DNA of 33,502 bases, taken from an uncultured Thermomicrobiaceae bacterium (GTDB taxonomy: Bacteria > Chloroflexota > Chloroflexia > Thermomicrobiales > Thermomicrobiaceae). A model generated the notes under the pieces. It was not told the origin of the DNA, did not search any database, and worked only from the letters and a program-made list of their open reading frames with translations. A program made the translations under genes and the position numbers. This document shows, piece by piece, positions 16,930 through 27,573 of this stretch. The stretch's first letter is position 1, and the number at the start of each line of letters is the position of its first letter. The DNA is taken from NCBI GenBank assembly GCA_938082375.1, contig CALKCJ010000036.1, forward strand, positions 1 to 33,502, given 5' to 3'.

Positions 16930-17884
16930 ACGAAACCCTCCGCTCGCCGATGCGGACTTGCACGAAACTGATCACGGCAAGCAGGGCAAACAACACGACC
17001 GCCGCGGCTGCTGCACGGCCGGCGTTGAAGGCGACGAACCCTTGCTCCCAGATGTAGAAGAGCAGCGTTGTCGTCGCGTTGACCGGTCCACCATCGGTCA
17101 GCACCTTGATCAGGTCAAAGGCCTGGAAGGAGCTGATCGTCGAGACGACGAGGAGGAACAGGGTAATCGGCCCAAGCTGCGGTAAGGTGACGAAGCGGAA
17201 ACGGTCTGGTATTCCCGCACCGTCAACAGTCGCTGCCTCGTAGAGCTCCTGGGGAATGCGCTGCAACCCAGCGAGATAGACGATCGTCGCGAAACCAACG
17301 TTCTTCCAAAGGGCGACGAGGATGACCGCCACCATCGCCAGCTTTGGGTGATTCAACCAGTCGGGCGACACCGTGCCGAGCCAGCTCGCCACTTGTGCCA
17401 CGATGCCGAAACGGGGATTCAACATGTTGACCCAGAAGACGGCGACGGCCGCTCCGCTGAGCACGTATGGGGCAAATACGACGCCTCGGGCCAGAGCGAT
17501 CCCGCGAAGTGGCTGATCGAGCAACAGCGCAAACGCGAGCCCGAGGAGGACCGTCCCGCCAACCGTCCCGACGGTAAAGACAATCGTGTTGCGGAGCACC
17601 TCTCGAAACTCACTGTCCTGGAGCAGGAACCGATAATTGTCCGCGCCTACATAAAGCTTCACTGGACTAATCAGATCCCACTGCATAAGACTGAGGTACA
17701 CGCTGTACAGAAGTGGCCAATAGGTAAAGACAAGGAGGAGAACCAAATTTGGTGTCAAGAACAGCACAAACAGCGGCCAATCGCCGAACCGTCTTAAGGC
17801 GCGCGTCACCAGTGAACTACCCTCGGCCGGCACCGCCATCCACGACGCGTGCCTCTGCTTTACTGTCTCCACCGAGTGCTCCAT
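16922..17884 (-). CDS. ABC sugar transporter permease, UgpA/MalF type
   Basis: A 320-residue membrane protein, first gene of the three-gene operon. Typical features are LFLTPNLVLLLVFTYWPLLYS in the first segment, the NTIVFTVG periplasmic-side pattern and the EAA loop YEAATVDGAGIPDRFRFVTLP. It pairs with the following permease to pass the solute delivered by the binding protein. The ATG at 17884 is at the edge of the shared control region with the diverging phosphodiesterase gene. Confidence 0.92.
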   Translation of the reverse strand: MEHSVETVKQRHASWMAVPAEGSSLVTRALRRFGDWPLFVLFLTPNLVLLLVFTYWPLLYSVYLSLMQWDLISPVKLYVGADNYRFLLQDSEFREVLRNTIVFTVGTVGGTVLLGLAFALLLDQPLRGIALARGVVFAPYVLSGAAVAVFWVNMLNPRFGIVAQVASWLGTVSPDWLNHPKLAMVAVILVALWKNVGFATIVYLAGLQRIPQELYEAATVDGAGIPDRFRFVTLPQLGPITLFLLVVSTISSFQAFDLIKVLTDGGPVNATTTLLFYIWEQGFVAFNAGRAAAAAVVLFALLAVISFVQVRIGERRVSYD

Positions 17885-18020
17885 GTCCTACCTCATCGCT
17901 TCGGAGCGGTCACGAACCCCTTTGTCACTTGTACGTAGTCGATTTCACGGCGAAATGTGTTGCAATCGTGTTGTGTGACCCGGCAGATGGGCTGAGGAGC
18001 TTGCGATTTCACATCCAGGC

Positions 18021-18030
18021 AAAACGTTTT
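18021..18030. promoter_or_regulatory. Possible operator AAAACGTTTT between the ABC operon and the phosphodiesterase gene
   Basis: A perfect 10-base palindrome centred on CG, in an A/T-poor genome, within the 182-base divergent control region. CG-centred palindromes of this form are typical of LacI-family operators, which often control sugar transporters. No regulator gene is adjacent, so this is tentative. Confidence 0.35.
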
Positions 18031-18066
18031 CCCGTCACGGTGATGGAACCTATGGAGGCGGGAGTC

Positions 18067-18948
18067 ATGCCCAAGTGGAGAGGAAGCCAACTCATGAGCA
18101 AAAACCTGCGACTCCAACACCTCACCGACCGCTGGCCGAACCGACCATGGGTGATTGCGCACCGTGGTGCCTCAGGCCTGGTTCCCGAGAACACCCTCAC
18201 CGCCTTCGTCCTCGCCGCCGAACAGGGCTCAGCTTTGGTCGAATTGGATCTACGCCTGACGCGGGATGGGCATGTGGTTGTACTCCATGACGCGTCACTC
18301 GAACGAATGACCGACGGTCAGGGTCTTGTCCATGAGCACACGCTTGCCGAGCTCCAAGAGTTGGATGCCGGGTACGCCTTCACGCTCGACGACGGAGCGA
18401 CCTATCCCTTCCGTGGGTTACACCTCCGCATCCCGACTCTCCAGGAAGTGATCGCTTCCCTGCCACCCCACGTTGGGATGAACGCCGAAATCAAGTCCAC
18501 GCCGTGGGATCCAAGCGATCGCCAGCGTGGGCAAGTCATCGCCGAAGACCTGGTGGCGCTCGTTCAGCGGCACCCGAGCCTCCGCGAGCGGCTCCTCGTT
18601 TCCTCCTTCGACGCCGCCGTACTCGACACTGTCCGGCGCCTCTCGCCGAACCTGCCGGTCGGTCTCTGTACAGTGCCGATTGCCCCCTTACCGGAGCAGG
18701 TGCGCTGGGCAATTGAAGCCGGTTACGATGCCTTTCACCCAACGGACAGGGGTTTTGACGAGCACGGGGCCGCAGTCGTCACCGCGGCTCACAGCGCCGG
18801 GCTTGTCGTCAACGTCTGGACGGTTGACAGACCGGAGCAGGCGGTCGAACTCACCGCGCTGGGAGTCGATGGGATTATCACCGACTATCCGGAGGCGACG
18901 CGCAAGGCGATCCAACAGGCGCTCGACTCGTTGGTGATCCGCGGTTAA
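18067..18948 (+). CDS. Glycerophosphodiester phosphodiesterase
   Basis: A TIM-barrel GDPD-family enzyme of about 293 residues that hydrolyses glycerophosphodiesters to glycerol-3-phosphate and an alcohol. Motifs: AHRGASGLVPENTL, ELDLRLTRDGHVVVLHD (metal and catalytic residues E, D, H) and NAEIKS; the C terminus has VNVWTVDRPEQ and GVDGIITDYP. There is no signal peptide, so it is cytoplasmic, like UgpQ. The start is uncertain: ATG 18067 has GGAGGCGGGAG upstream, while ATG 18094 nearer the fold has GAGAGGAAG. Divergence from a Ugp-type importer gives a coherent uptake-and-hydrolysis unit. Confidence 0.92.
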   Translation: MPKWRGSQLMSKNLRLQHLTDRWPNRPWVIAHRGASGLVPENTLTAFVLAAEQGSALVELDLRLTRDGHVVVLHDASLERMTDGQGLVHEHTLAELQELDAGYAFTLDDGATYPFRGLHLRIPTLQEVIASLPPHVGMNAEIKSTPWDPSDRQRGQVIAEDLVALVQRHPSLRERLLVSSFDAAVLDTVRRLSPNLPVGLCTVPIAPLPEQVRWAIEAGYDAFHPTDRGFDEHGAAVVTAAHSAGLVVNVWTVDRPEQAVELTALGVDGIITDYPEATRKAIQQALDSLVIRG

Positions 18949-19462
18949 CGGTCGCGTACGTCTGGCCTGTTGTCAGTGAGACCGGATCAGCAGTTCAGCA
19001 TACGTTACGGTTCCTAACCTACACGCTCCTGGCAAGTAGGCTGTAGCTCAACGGACGCACCCCCAGTGACGGGCCACAGTGTTCCGGTACGTTCGATCCG
19101 ACACGACCTCGACGCAGCCCGCAGGAGCATCGAGCAGCTGATACCCGATACCACGAGGGCAGAATCTCGGAGAGCGGATTCTCGAGGCGCCACGCTCGGT
19201 CTTGACGTTGGGGGCGCGGTTCATACTGACGGCTGCGTGGAACCCGGTGGCGCCGAGCCAGGAGGAGCACAAGCATGGGGAGGCCATCGATCAGCCTGTC
19301 GCATGCAGGCCAATGAGACGACGCTGTCCACCATCACCCCCGTTCTTCGGGCGCCGTCTCGTTCGCACGTACGGGGGACGGGGCACAGGGAACAAGGGGT
19401 GTCGAGGGCGTTCGACCCGATCAGCGCTTAGGCTGCCAAGCACGGTCGGCAGAGCTCGACCG
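18949..19462. other. Intergenic region, no recognised gene; contains a G-rich tract
   Basis: About 510 bases between the ends of the phosphodiesterase and fabF genes, which converge. No frame has convincing coding character. At 19373-19399 on the plus strand there are four G runs of 5, 4, 3 and 4 with loops of 2, 4 and 5, which fits the simple G-quadruplex pattern. No clear terminator hairpin with a T tract was found for either gene. Confidence 0.45.
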
Positions 19463-20701
19463 TTACCCCTCGTAGCGGCGAAAGACGGCGACGGCGTTCT
19501 GGCCGCCGAAGCCGAAAGCATTAGCGATGGCCGTGTTCACCGGCATCGGGCGCGCGACATTCGGCACGTAGTCGAGGTCACATTCGGGATCCGGGTTCTC
19601 CAGGTTGATCGTCGGTGGCACGATGTTGTCGCGGATCGCCAGCACGCAGACGACGCCGGACACCGCGCCGGCTGCCCCGACGAGGTGGCCGATCATGCTC
19701 TTGGGCGAGCTGATCGCGACCCGGTAGGCGTGCTCGCCGAAGGCCGTCTTGATCGCTACTGTCTCCGAGACGTCGTTCAGCGGCGTCGAAGTGCCGTGCG
19801 CGCAGATGTAGTCGATCTCCTCCGGCCGCAGGTGCGCGTCGGCGAGCGCCAGCTCCATCGCCCGAGCCGCACCGGCCCCGTTGGGCGCCGGGGCGCTGAT
19901 GTGAAACGCGTCGCCGGTGACCGCGCCACCGACCAGTTCGCAGTAGACGCGAGCGTCACGCCGGCGCGCGTGCTCTTCGGTCTCGAGCACCATCACCGCG
20001 CAGCCCTCGCCGAAGACGAAGCCGTCCCGGTCGCGGTCGAAGGGCCGGCTGGCCTTCTGCGGCTCGTGATTGCGCCGGGAGAGGGCGCCCATGTTGGCGA
20101 AGGCGGTCACGGCGACCGGCTCGAGCCCGGCCTCGGTGCCGCCGGCGATCATGACGTCTACCTCGCCGAGCCGGAGCATGCGCAGCGCATCGACGAACGC
20201 TTGGGCACCAGCGGCACAGGCAGCCACCGAGGCCATAATCGGCCCGGTGATCTGGTAGACGATCGAGATCTGGCAGGCGCCCATGTTGGGCGCGAACATC
20301 GGCACGAAGAACGGGCTCACCCGGCTCGGCCCGCGCTGGTAAAAGTTCAACACCTCGCGCACCATGCTGTGGATACCGCCACCGCCGGTGTTGAGCATGA
20401 CGCCGATCCGCTCGGCGTTCTGCGGAGTGATCGTCAACCCGGCGTCCCGGATAGCTTGCCCGGCTGCTGCCACAGCGAACTGGGCGAATCGATCCATGCG
20501 GCGAGCGGCCTTGAAGTCCATGAAGTCCTTCGGGTCAAACCCCTTCACTTCAGCAGCGATCTGCACCTCGAGGTTGCTCGGGTCGAAGCTGGTGATGCGG
20601 TCGATCCCAGATTCGCCGTTCAGCAGCCGTGACCAGAACGTTTCAGTGTCCAGACCCAGCGGGGTGATCACGCCGAGCCCGGTGACGACGACGCGATGCA
20701 C
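19463..20701 (-). CDS. fabF: Beta-ketoacyl-ACP synthase II
   Basis: A 412-residue condensing enzyme, the normal length for FabF. It elongates acyl-ACP with malonyl-ACP in fatty acid synthesis. It begins HRVVVTGLGVITPLG. The catalytic cysteine is in SVAACAAGAQA, the two histidines in CAHGTSTPLND and KSMIGHLVGAAG, and the glycine-rich end is ANAFGFGGQN. GTG 20701 has GGGAGG seven bases upstream. It lies 117 bases downstream of fabD; no acpP or fabG lies between them, unlike the common fabD-fabG-acpP-fabF order. Confidence 0.95.
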   Translation of the reverse strand: MHRVVVTGLGVITPLGLDTETFWSRLLNGESGIDRITSFDPSNLEVQIAAEVKGFDPKDFMDFKAARRMDRFAQFAVAAAGQAIRDAGLTITPQNAERIGVMLNTGGGGIHSMVREVLNFYQRGPSRVSPFFVPMFAPNMGACQISIVYQITGPIMASVAACAAGAQAFVDALRMLRLGEVDVMIAGGTEAGLEPVAVTAFANMGALSRRNHEPQKASRPFDRDRDGFVFGEGCAVMVLETEEHARRRDARVYCELVGGAVTGDAFHISAPAPNGAGAARAMELALADAHLRPEEIDYICAHGTSTPLNDVSETVAIKTAFGEHAYRVAISSPKSMIGHLVGAAGAVSGVVCVLAIRDNIVPPTINLENPDPECDLDYVPNVARPMPVNTAIANAFGFGGQNAVAVFRRYEG

Positions 20702-20818
20702 TCCTCATCCTCCCGTCGGAACCCAGCAATCAGCCGGGCCCCGGCCATCGCGAACCCCCTTCTCCGTGTGAGTCTAGCGCATGTCGCCGGCCGAGGCCGA
20801 CTGTGCGACGTGCTCGGG

Positions 20819-21769
20819 CTATGGTTCGAAGCCGAAGTCTCGCACCGAGTAAGCCTCAACGTCCTGTCGGATCTTGCGCACCAGCCCGGTCAGTACTTGC
20901 CCCGGCCCCACCTCAAGAAACGTCGTCGCGCCGCGGTTGGCCATCTCGCGTACCGTTTCAGTCCACTGCACTGGTGAGATGACCTGCTGGGCGAGCTCGT
21001 GCCGGATCTCCTCGACCGTCGCAAGGATCTTGCCGGTGATGTTGGCCACGATCGGGATCTCCGGCTCGCGCAGCGGGATGCGACCCAGCAGCTCGCTCAG
21101 CGCCTGAGCTACCCGTTCCATCAGCGGCGAGTGCGAGGCAATGGTCACGCCGAGGCGGACAATGCGTCGGGCGCCCCGCTCGTGCGCCAGCTCCATCGCC
21201 CGTCGTAGTGCCGCCTCCTCGCCGGAGATCACGAGCTGCCCCGGGCAGTTGTCGTTCGCCACCACAACTAGCCCCAGTTCACTCGCCTCCCGGCAGATCT
21301 GCTCGAGCGCTGCCCGATCCAGCCCGATGACGGCCGCCATCCCGCCGGGACGCTCTCGCCCGCTCTCCTTCATGAGCCGGCCACGCTCACGTACCAGCGC
21401 CAGCGCGTCCTCGAAGCTGAGTACGCCGGCTGCGACCAGCGCGGTGAACTCTCCCAGGCTGTGCCCGGCCACGAAGCTCGGCTGGATAGTCTGCCCCAGC
21501 TCGCGCAGGCGCTCCCGCAGGGCCTCGAGATAGGCAAGGCTGACCGTCAGGATCGCTGGCTGGGCGTTGAGCGTGTCCGCCAGTTCATCGGCCGGGCCTT
21601 TGAAGCAGAGCTGGGACAACGGGAAGCGCAAGAGCTCGTCGGCCTGGCTGAAAATCCTGCGAGCGGCCTCCGAGATTTCGTGGATTCGCTTCCCCATACC
21701 CACGTGCTGGCTTCCCTGGCCAGGGAAGATGAGAGCCAATCGCTTGCCGACGAGCGCCGAAAGTTCCAT
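20819..21769 (-). CDS. fabD: Malonyl-CoA:ACP transacylase
   Basis: A 316-residue enzyme that loads malonyl groups onto acyl carrier protein. It begins with the expected LALIFPGQGSQHVGMG, contains the nucleophile motif GHSLGEFTAL, the conserved arginine region (RGRLMKESG), a catalytic histidine in IASHSPLM, and ends with FLEVGPGQVLTGLVRKI. It is the first of a fabD-fabF pair on the minus strand and is preceded by about 145 bases of non-coding DNA after the transporter gene. The ATG at 21769 gives the usual N terminus. Confidence 0.95.
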   Translation of the reverse strand: MELSALVGKRLALIFPGQGSQHVGMGKRIHEISEAARRIFSQADELLRFPLSQLCFKGPADELADTLNAQPAILTVSLAYLEALRERLRELGQTIQPSFVAGHSLGEFTALVAAGVLSFEDALALVRERGRLMKESGRERPGGMAAVIGLDRAALEQICREASELGLVVVANDNCPGQLVISGEEAALRRAMELAHERGARRIVRLGVTIASHSPLMERVAQALSELLGRIPLREPEIPIVANITGKILATVEEIRHELAQQVISPVQWTETVREMANRGATTFLEVGPGQVLTGLVRKIRQDVEAYSVRDFGFEP

Positions 21770-21914
21770 AGGCGGTCGCTTCCCCTTCCCCAGGTATTCA
21801 CCATGCGCATTGTCGCCGTATCTTACCAGTTGACAGCCGGTTGTGCGTCGATCGACACGCGCTCGAACAACGAGCCGTTTCGGTCACGCAAGCCGCGCAG
21901 CGCGCGTCGTGCCG

Positions 21915-22658
21915 CTACTGTTCCAGCCGGAAGGGGGAGAAACTGACGCCGTAGTCGTAGGTGTCGATCCCCTCGACCCGCTTGAGGGCATTCACGACTG
22001 CGTAGGTCAGCGGGGTGGCGAGCGCCTCGTAGGCCGACTTGACCAGCCAGGCTGTGACGATGGTGCGCAGGAGGTCGCCGCCAGCGACGGTGCCGATAAA
22101 GGCGACAGTCACGAAGACCAGCGAGTCGAGCCCCTGTCCCACCAGGGTGGAGCCGATGGTACGCGTCCAGAGCCAGCGGCCTCGGGTCAGCAATTTCATC
22201 CGCGAGAGGACGGCAGCGTTGGCGAATTCGCCGACCAGGTAGGCCAGGAACGAAGCCGTCAGCAAGCGCGGCGTATAGCCCAGGATCCGCTCGTAGGCTG
22301 CCTGCGCGTCCCAGAAGGTGGCCGGTGGCAGGTACTGGGTGACGGCGATGGCGATGACGGCCAGCAGGTTACAGGCGAACCCGAGCCAGATGACTACCCG
22401 CGCCCGGCGGTAGCCGTAGACCTCGGTCAGGACGTCACCGAAGATGTAGCTCAAGGGGAAGACCGTCACCGTGCCGGCCGGGACGACCAGCCCACCGATG
22501 TCGACGATCTTGACGGCCACGATGTTGGACGTGATGAGTGCGGTGACAAAAATGGCGGTAATCACGACGAACCAGGGGCTATAACCGGGAGCCGTGTTAC
22601 GGCTGGGCATCGTCGCGCGCGCGTCGGGATGCCTCGACTCGAGCGGTTTCTGCGCCAC
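21915..22658 (-). CDS. Queuosine precursor transporter family (YhhQ/VUT) membrane protein
   Basis: A 247-residue protein with about six membrane segments and the family's marks: ITSNIVAVKIVDIGG, FPLSYIFGDVLTEVYGYRRAR and STLVGQGLDSLVFV. Characterised members import queuosine precursors such as preQ0/preQ1 for tRNA modification; substrate here is by family only. GTG 22658 follows GGAGGGA, and the gene starts 15 bases after the ftsH stop, so the two are probably co-transcribed. Confidence 0.88.
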   Translation of the reverse strand: MAQKPLESRHPDARATMPSRNTAPGYSPWFVVITAIFVTALITSNIVAVKIVDIGGLVVPAGTVTVFPLSYIFGDVLTEVYGYRRARVVIWLGFACNLLAVIAIAVTQYLPPATFWDAQAAYERILGYTPRLLTASFLAYLVGEFANAAVLSRMKLLTRGRWLWTRTIGSTLVGQGLDSLVFVTVAFIGTVAGGDLLRTIVTAWLVKSAYEALATPLTYAVVNALKRVEGIDTYDYGVSFSPFRLEQ

Positions 22659-22673
22659 AGGCTCCCTCCAGCA

Positions 22674-24665
<1,992 letters not shown>

Positions 24666-24738
24666 GTACGATCCTCAATGTACTAAGCCATGGCCACGCT
24701 CGCCGGTCGAGCGCGCACATGGACGGTGAACTACCGTG

Positions 24739-24768
24739 ATTGTACCCAGCGGGTGCGAGCGATGTCGG
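24739..24768 (-). promoter_or_regulatory. Predicted promoter for ftsH
   Basis: On the minus strand CCGACA (24768-24763) and TACAAT (24744-24739) are separated by 18 bases, about 75 bases upstream of the ftsH ATG. Confidence 0.45.
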
Positions 24769-24791
24769 CCAGTACCATAGTCCGAACCGCA

Positions 24792-24820
24792 CGAGGCAGC
24801 CGAGTCGATCGGCTGCCTCG
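24792..24820. repeat. Hairpin in the ftsH-M24 intergenic region
   Basis: Perfect 12-base arms CGAGGCAGCCGA (24792-24803) and TCGGCTGCCTCG (24809-24820) around a 5-base loop. No T tract follows on either strand, so it is not a standard terminator. A very short frame (24835-24891, 18 codons, MRLVCSVGSREQSALDRS) follows directly with a purine-rich GAGGAGGAG in front, but spacing to its ATG is too tight to be sure. The rest of 24666-25090 shows nothing recognisable. Confidence 0.5.
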
Positions 24821-25090
24821 CACGTGAGGAGGAGATGAGACTGGTGTGCTCGGTTGGGTCGAGAGAGCAATCTGCTCTTGACCGTTCTTAGTATGCCTCA
24901 ACTGGCTCAGCGTGTCCAGGGCCAGCGGCGGTACCGTCGTATGAATTTCTCGTGACCCTCAGCTCCCAGTGGGCGTGGTTTGTCCCCGGACACGGCGTGA
25001 GCGGCATCGGTCTCCCTTGGCAAACAGTGCCTGACCGGGCAAGATGGACAGTACCAGGTCAGCGGGACGACCCGGGATGAGGAGGGCACT

Positions 25091-26227
25091 GTGGTGTTGG
25101 GGGAAGCCTTTCATTGTCAGGTCGTGTCCGCACTCGCCGCCCGCCTGAGCGAGTTGAACCAGCAGGCCCTGCTCCTGTTCGATCCGGCCAATGTCCGCTA
25201 TGTGACTGGCGTGAGCCTCGCCCCGTCGCCGCTGCCGGCGGCCGCCTGCATCTGGGCCGATGGTCGCGTGGCCCTGTTGCTACCAGCGTCCGAACTCGAG
25301 CTGGCAGCGCAGAGCTGGGTGCGTGACGTGCGCCACTACGACGACGCCATCGACGATATCGAACCCTTCCGCTGGATAGCCCGCGAGGCTGGCGGGCCAC
25401 TGCTGATCGATACGCTTCCGGCCGCGGCCTGGCAGGTGATGGCAGCCGAGGTGGAAGAGCTCGCGCTTCAAGATCTCGCGGGGGAGCTTCGCCGCGTGAA
25501 GACCCCGGCAGAGCTGGCCTTGATCGAGCGCGCGGCCGAATACGCCGATATCGCGCTCGAGCGGACATTCGCCCGGCTAGCGAGCGGGAGCACCGAGCTC
25601 GAGATCCTGGCCGATGTGGTGCATTCGGTGACCATGCTGATGCGCGACGAGCTGGGTGAGTACTTCGAGCTGGTGGAGCCAGCGCTGACCGGTGTCATCC
25701 AGAGCGGGACGCGCGCCGCGCTGCCGTCGGCCCCGGCCAGTACCCGGCGGCTCAGCCGCGGCGACGTGGTGGTCGCCGAGTTCACGGCCTGCGTCGCCGG
25801 CTATCATGCCCAGGCTGGCTGCACCTTCTTCGTCGGCGACCCGCTACGCGATGCGGTGCGCTGGGTCGAGACGGCGGTGCAGGCGCAAGCCGCGACACTC
25901 GAAGCGGCCGTCAGCGGCGCGACGGCCGCGACAGTCGACCGGGCAGCGCGCCGGGTCATCGAGCGGGCTGGCCTGGCCAAAGCCGTCCAAGGGGTCACCG
26001 GGCACGGGATCGGGCTGGCGCGCTGGGAAGCACCGTGGCTGCGGGCGAGCGACCAGACACGGTTGGCCGAAGGCATGGTACTGGTGCTTCGCCCCGGTGT
26101 GAGCATCACCGGGCGCACTGGCGCGCGTCACGCGCAGACGGTGGTCATCGAGGCTGAGAGATCGCGCGTCCTCAACCCCCGGCAGGAGCGCTGGGCCAGG
26201 CTCGAGGATCGTCTCAAGGAGTTCTAG
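25091..26227 (+). CDS. M24 'pita-bread' fold protein, creatinase/aminopeptidase-P-like, metal site lost
   Basis: A 378-residue two-domain protein: a creatinase-N-like domain (about 10-135, with LLLFDPANVRYVTGV) and a C-terminal M24 domain. In M24 peptidases five residues (D, D, H, E, E) bind two metals. Aligning by the conserved spacing, position 1 is Glu230 (VVAEFTA), position 2 is Gln241 (YHAQAGCTF), the His is kept (His305 in GHGIGL), Glu313 is kept (RWEAPWL), and the last is Ala348 (RHAQTVV). So it is probably not a di-metal peptidase. Creatinase uses this fold without metals, so a non-peptidase hydrolase or binding role is possible. GTG 25091 follows GAGGAGGG. Confidence 0.85.
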   Translation: MVLGEAFHCQVVSALAARLSELNQQALLLFDPANVRYVTGVSLAPSPLPAAACIWADGRVALLLPASELELAAQSWVRDVRHYDDAIDDIEPFRWIAREAGGPLLIDTLPAAAWQVMAAEVEELALQDLAGELRRVKTPAELALIERAAEYADIALERTFARLASGSTELEILADVVHSVTMLMRDELGEYFELVEPALTGVIQSGTRAALPSAPASTRRLSRGDVVVAEFTACVAGYHAQAGCTFFVGDPLRDAVRWVETAVQAQAATLEAAVSGATAATVDRAARRVIERAGLAKAVQGVTGHGIGLARWEAPWLRASDQTRLAEGMVLVLRPGVSITGRTGARHAQTVVIEAERSRVLNPRQERWARLEDRLKEF

Positions 26228-26237
26228 CCGGGCGAGC

Positions 26238-26645
26238 TCACGGGCCGGTCTGCCGAACGAACTCGATAAGCGCTGCTAGATCGAAGTAGCAGGCCTGGCG
26301 CACGATCAGCCCTTCGCGCACGGTGTAGAAGGCGGCCATCGGCTGGGCGATCCGCTGGCCGTTGTGGGTGGCGACCGCCACCAGCTCCACCGCGACGTGC
26401 TCGCCGTCGACCACCACCGTCTTGACGGCGCTCCACATGTCGGGCCACTGCGCCTCGCTGGCTTCGAGCAGAGCGCGCAGCTGTTGTTTGCCCGTGATTT
26501 CCTGTCCGTCGAGCTGCGGGCTGGGCACCCAGACCACGATATCGTCTGCGCAGTAGCGGAGCGCGTCCTCGATGTCGCCGCGGTTCAGTGCGGCGATCGA
26601 GGCGCGGACGACCTCGGACGGCGTACGGGCTCGCTCCTCGACCAC
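26238..26645 (-). CDS. NTF2-like / SnoaL-type small protein
   Basis: About 135 residues with the cone-shaped NTF2/ketosteroid-isomerase pattern: an N-terminal helix SEVVRASIAALNRGD, then ALRYCADDIVVWVP and beta strands ending FYTVREGLIVRQACYFD. Such proteins range from isomerases to binding domains; the reaction is unknown. GTG 26645 is preferred because the fold starts immediately after it, although an upstream in-frame ATG at 26741 would add 32 residues of poor character. It ends 10 bases from the stop of the convergent M24 gene. Confidence 0.7.
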   Translation of the reverse strand: MVEERARTPSEVVRASIAALNRGDIEDALRYCADDIVVWVPSPQLDGQEITGKQQLRALLEASEAQWPDMWSAVKTVVVDGEHVAVELVAVATHNGQRIAQPMAAFYTVREGLIVRQACYFDLAALIEFVRQTGP

Positions 26646-26749
26646 GGATCCGATACCGCCTCCGTACCACTCACCATATTGCGGCGTCCTATCATACCCC
26701 CTGTTGGGCTGGCCCGGGGTACGAGAGGTGATCCAAGCCAAGGCGAGAG

Positions 26750-27445
26750 CTACGCCCCGCTGACCGTCACGACGAGGCGATCTTGCTCGAGGGTGACCGC
26801 CTCAACGGTGGCTCCCTCAGCAGCCAGGCGTCGTTGGAGCTCCTCCGTGAGCCGTGCGCGTAGCTCGTCAGCGTCGAGCAACAGCCCCAGCGGCCCCTCG
26901 ACGCGGGGGTCTTCGAGCTCGATCGTGCCGTTGTGCGCGACCGGTCGGGCGCTGAAGGCTCCGCTCAGCCCGTACGCTGAGAAGCGCAACGTGATGCCAG
27001 CCGGGTCGATCTCCGCCCGCACGTTGCGCGTGGGGCCGAAGGACTGTGAGTTCTCGGCGATCTCCCGGTTCAGCTCCTCCTCGGTGAGCACCACCTGGCC
27101 AGTGGCGGTGCCGGGAGTCACCTCGGCCGGTTTGGGCGGAGGAGACAGCGGCGGAGCAGGCGAACTCGAACTCGCTGGCGTGCTGGTCGTCGGCCGCTGC
27201 GCTTGCGAGCTCAAAAATGCCGCCAGTGTGACCAGGATGAGTGCGCTCGACACGGTGGTCATCAGGCAGCCCAGCGCCCGGCCGCCGACTCTGCCTCTGC
27301 GCTCCCACCGCGTGCCGGGCTGTGGGCGACGACCGGCCAACAGCGGTCTCTGGGGTCGGCTGGCCTGGACGTGCGTGAAGGAGGCACCGCAGGCCACGCA
27401 CCGGCGTCCGGGTGGCTGACGCGTGCCGCAATAGGGGCAGTACAT
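26750..27445 (-). CDS. Zinc-ribbon membrane protein with extracytoplasmic domain
   Basis: About 231 residues starting MYCPYCGTRQPPGRRCVACG, a four-cysteine zinc ribbon (CPYCG and CVACG). A basic stretch, a membrane segment (LMTTVSSALILVTLAAFLS), and a Ser/Pro/Thr-rich linker follow. The C-terminal 120 residues are beta-rich with LTEEELNREIAE and end LEQDRLVVTVSGA; this resembles lipid-binding DUF2993/LmeA-like domains, but that is a weak guess. The upstream codons (to 27523) lack protein character, so ATG 27445 is preferred. Orientation suggests cytoplasmic ribbon and external C terminus. Confidence 0.7.
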   Translation of the reverse strand: MYCPYCGTRQPPGRRCVACGASFTHVQASRPQRPLLAGRRPQPGTRWERRGRVGGRALGCLMTTVSSALILVTLAAFLSSQAQRPTTSTPASSSSPAPPLSPPPKPAEVTPGTATGQVVLTEEELNREIAENSQSFGPTRNVRAEIDPAGITLRFSAYGLSGAFSARPVAHNGTIELEDPRVEGPLGLLLDADELRARLTEELQRRLAAEGATVEAVTLEQDRLVVTVSGA

Positions 27446-27573
27446 CTCGCCGGCTTTCTCTCTCGGTAGCGCTCGAGCGCGAGCACCGGGCGTGGTTCTA
27501 TCCACGGCCCGGTGCTCAAGCATACCTGACCGGGGAGGTGACGGCCGTGAGCCCGCTCAACAGCGCTGCCCCC

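Noticed and set aside
19202-20632. Plus-strand open frame of 476 codons antisense to fabF
   Set aside because: fabF has all catalytic residues on the other strand; the antisense frame lacks domains.
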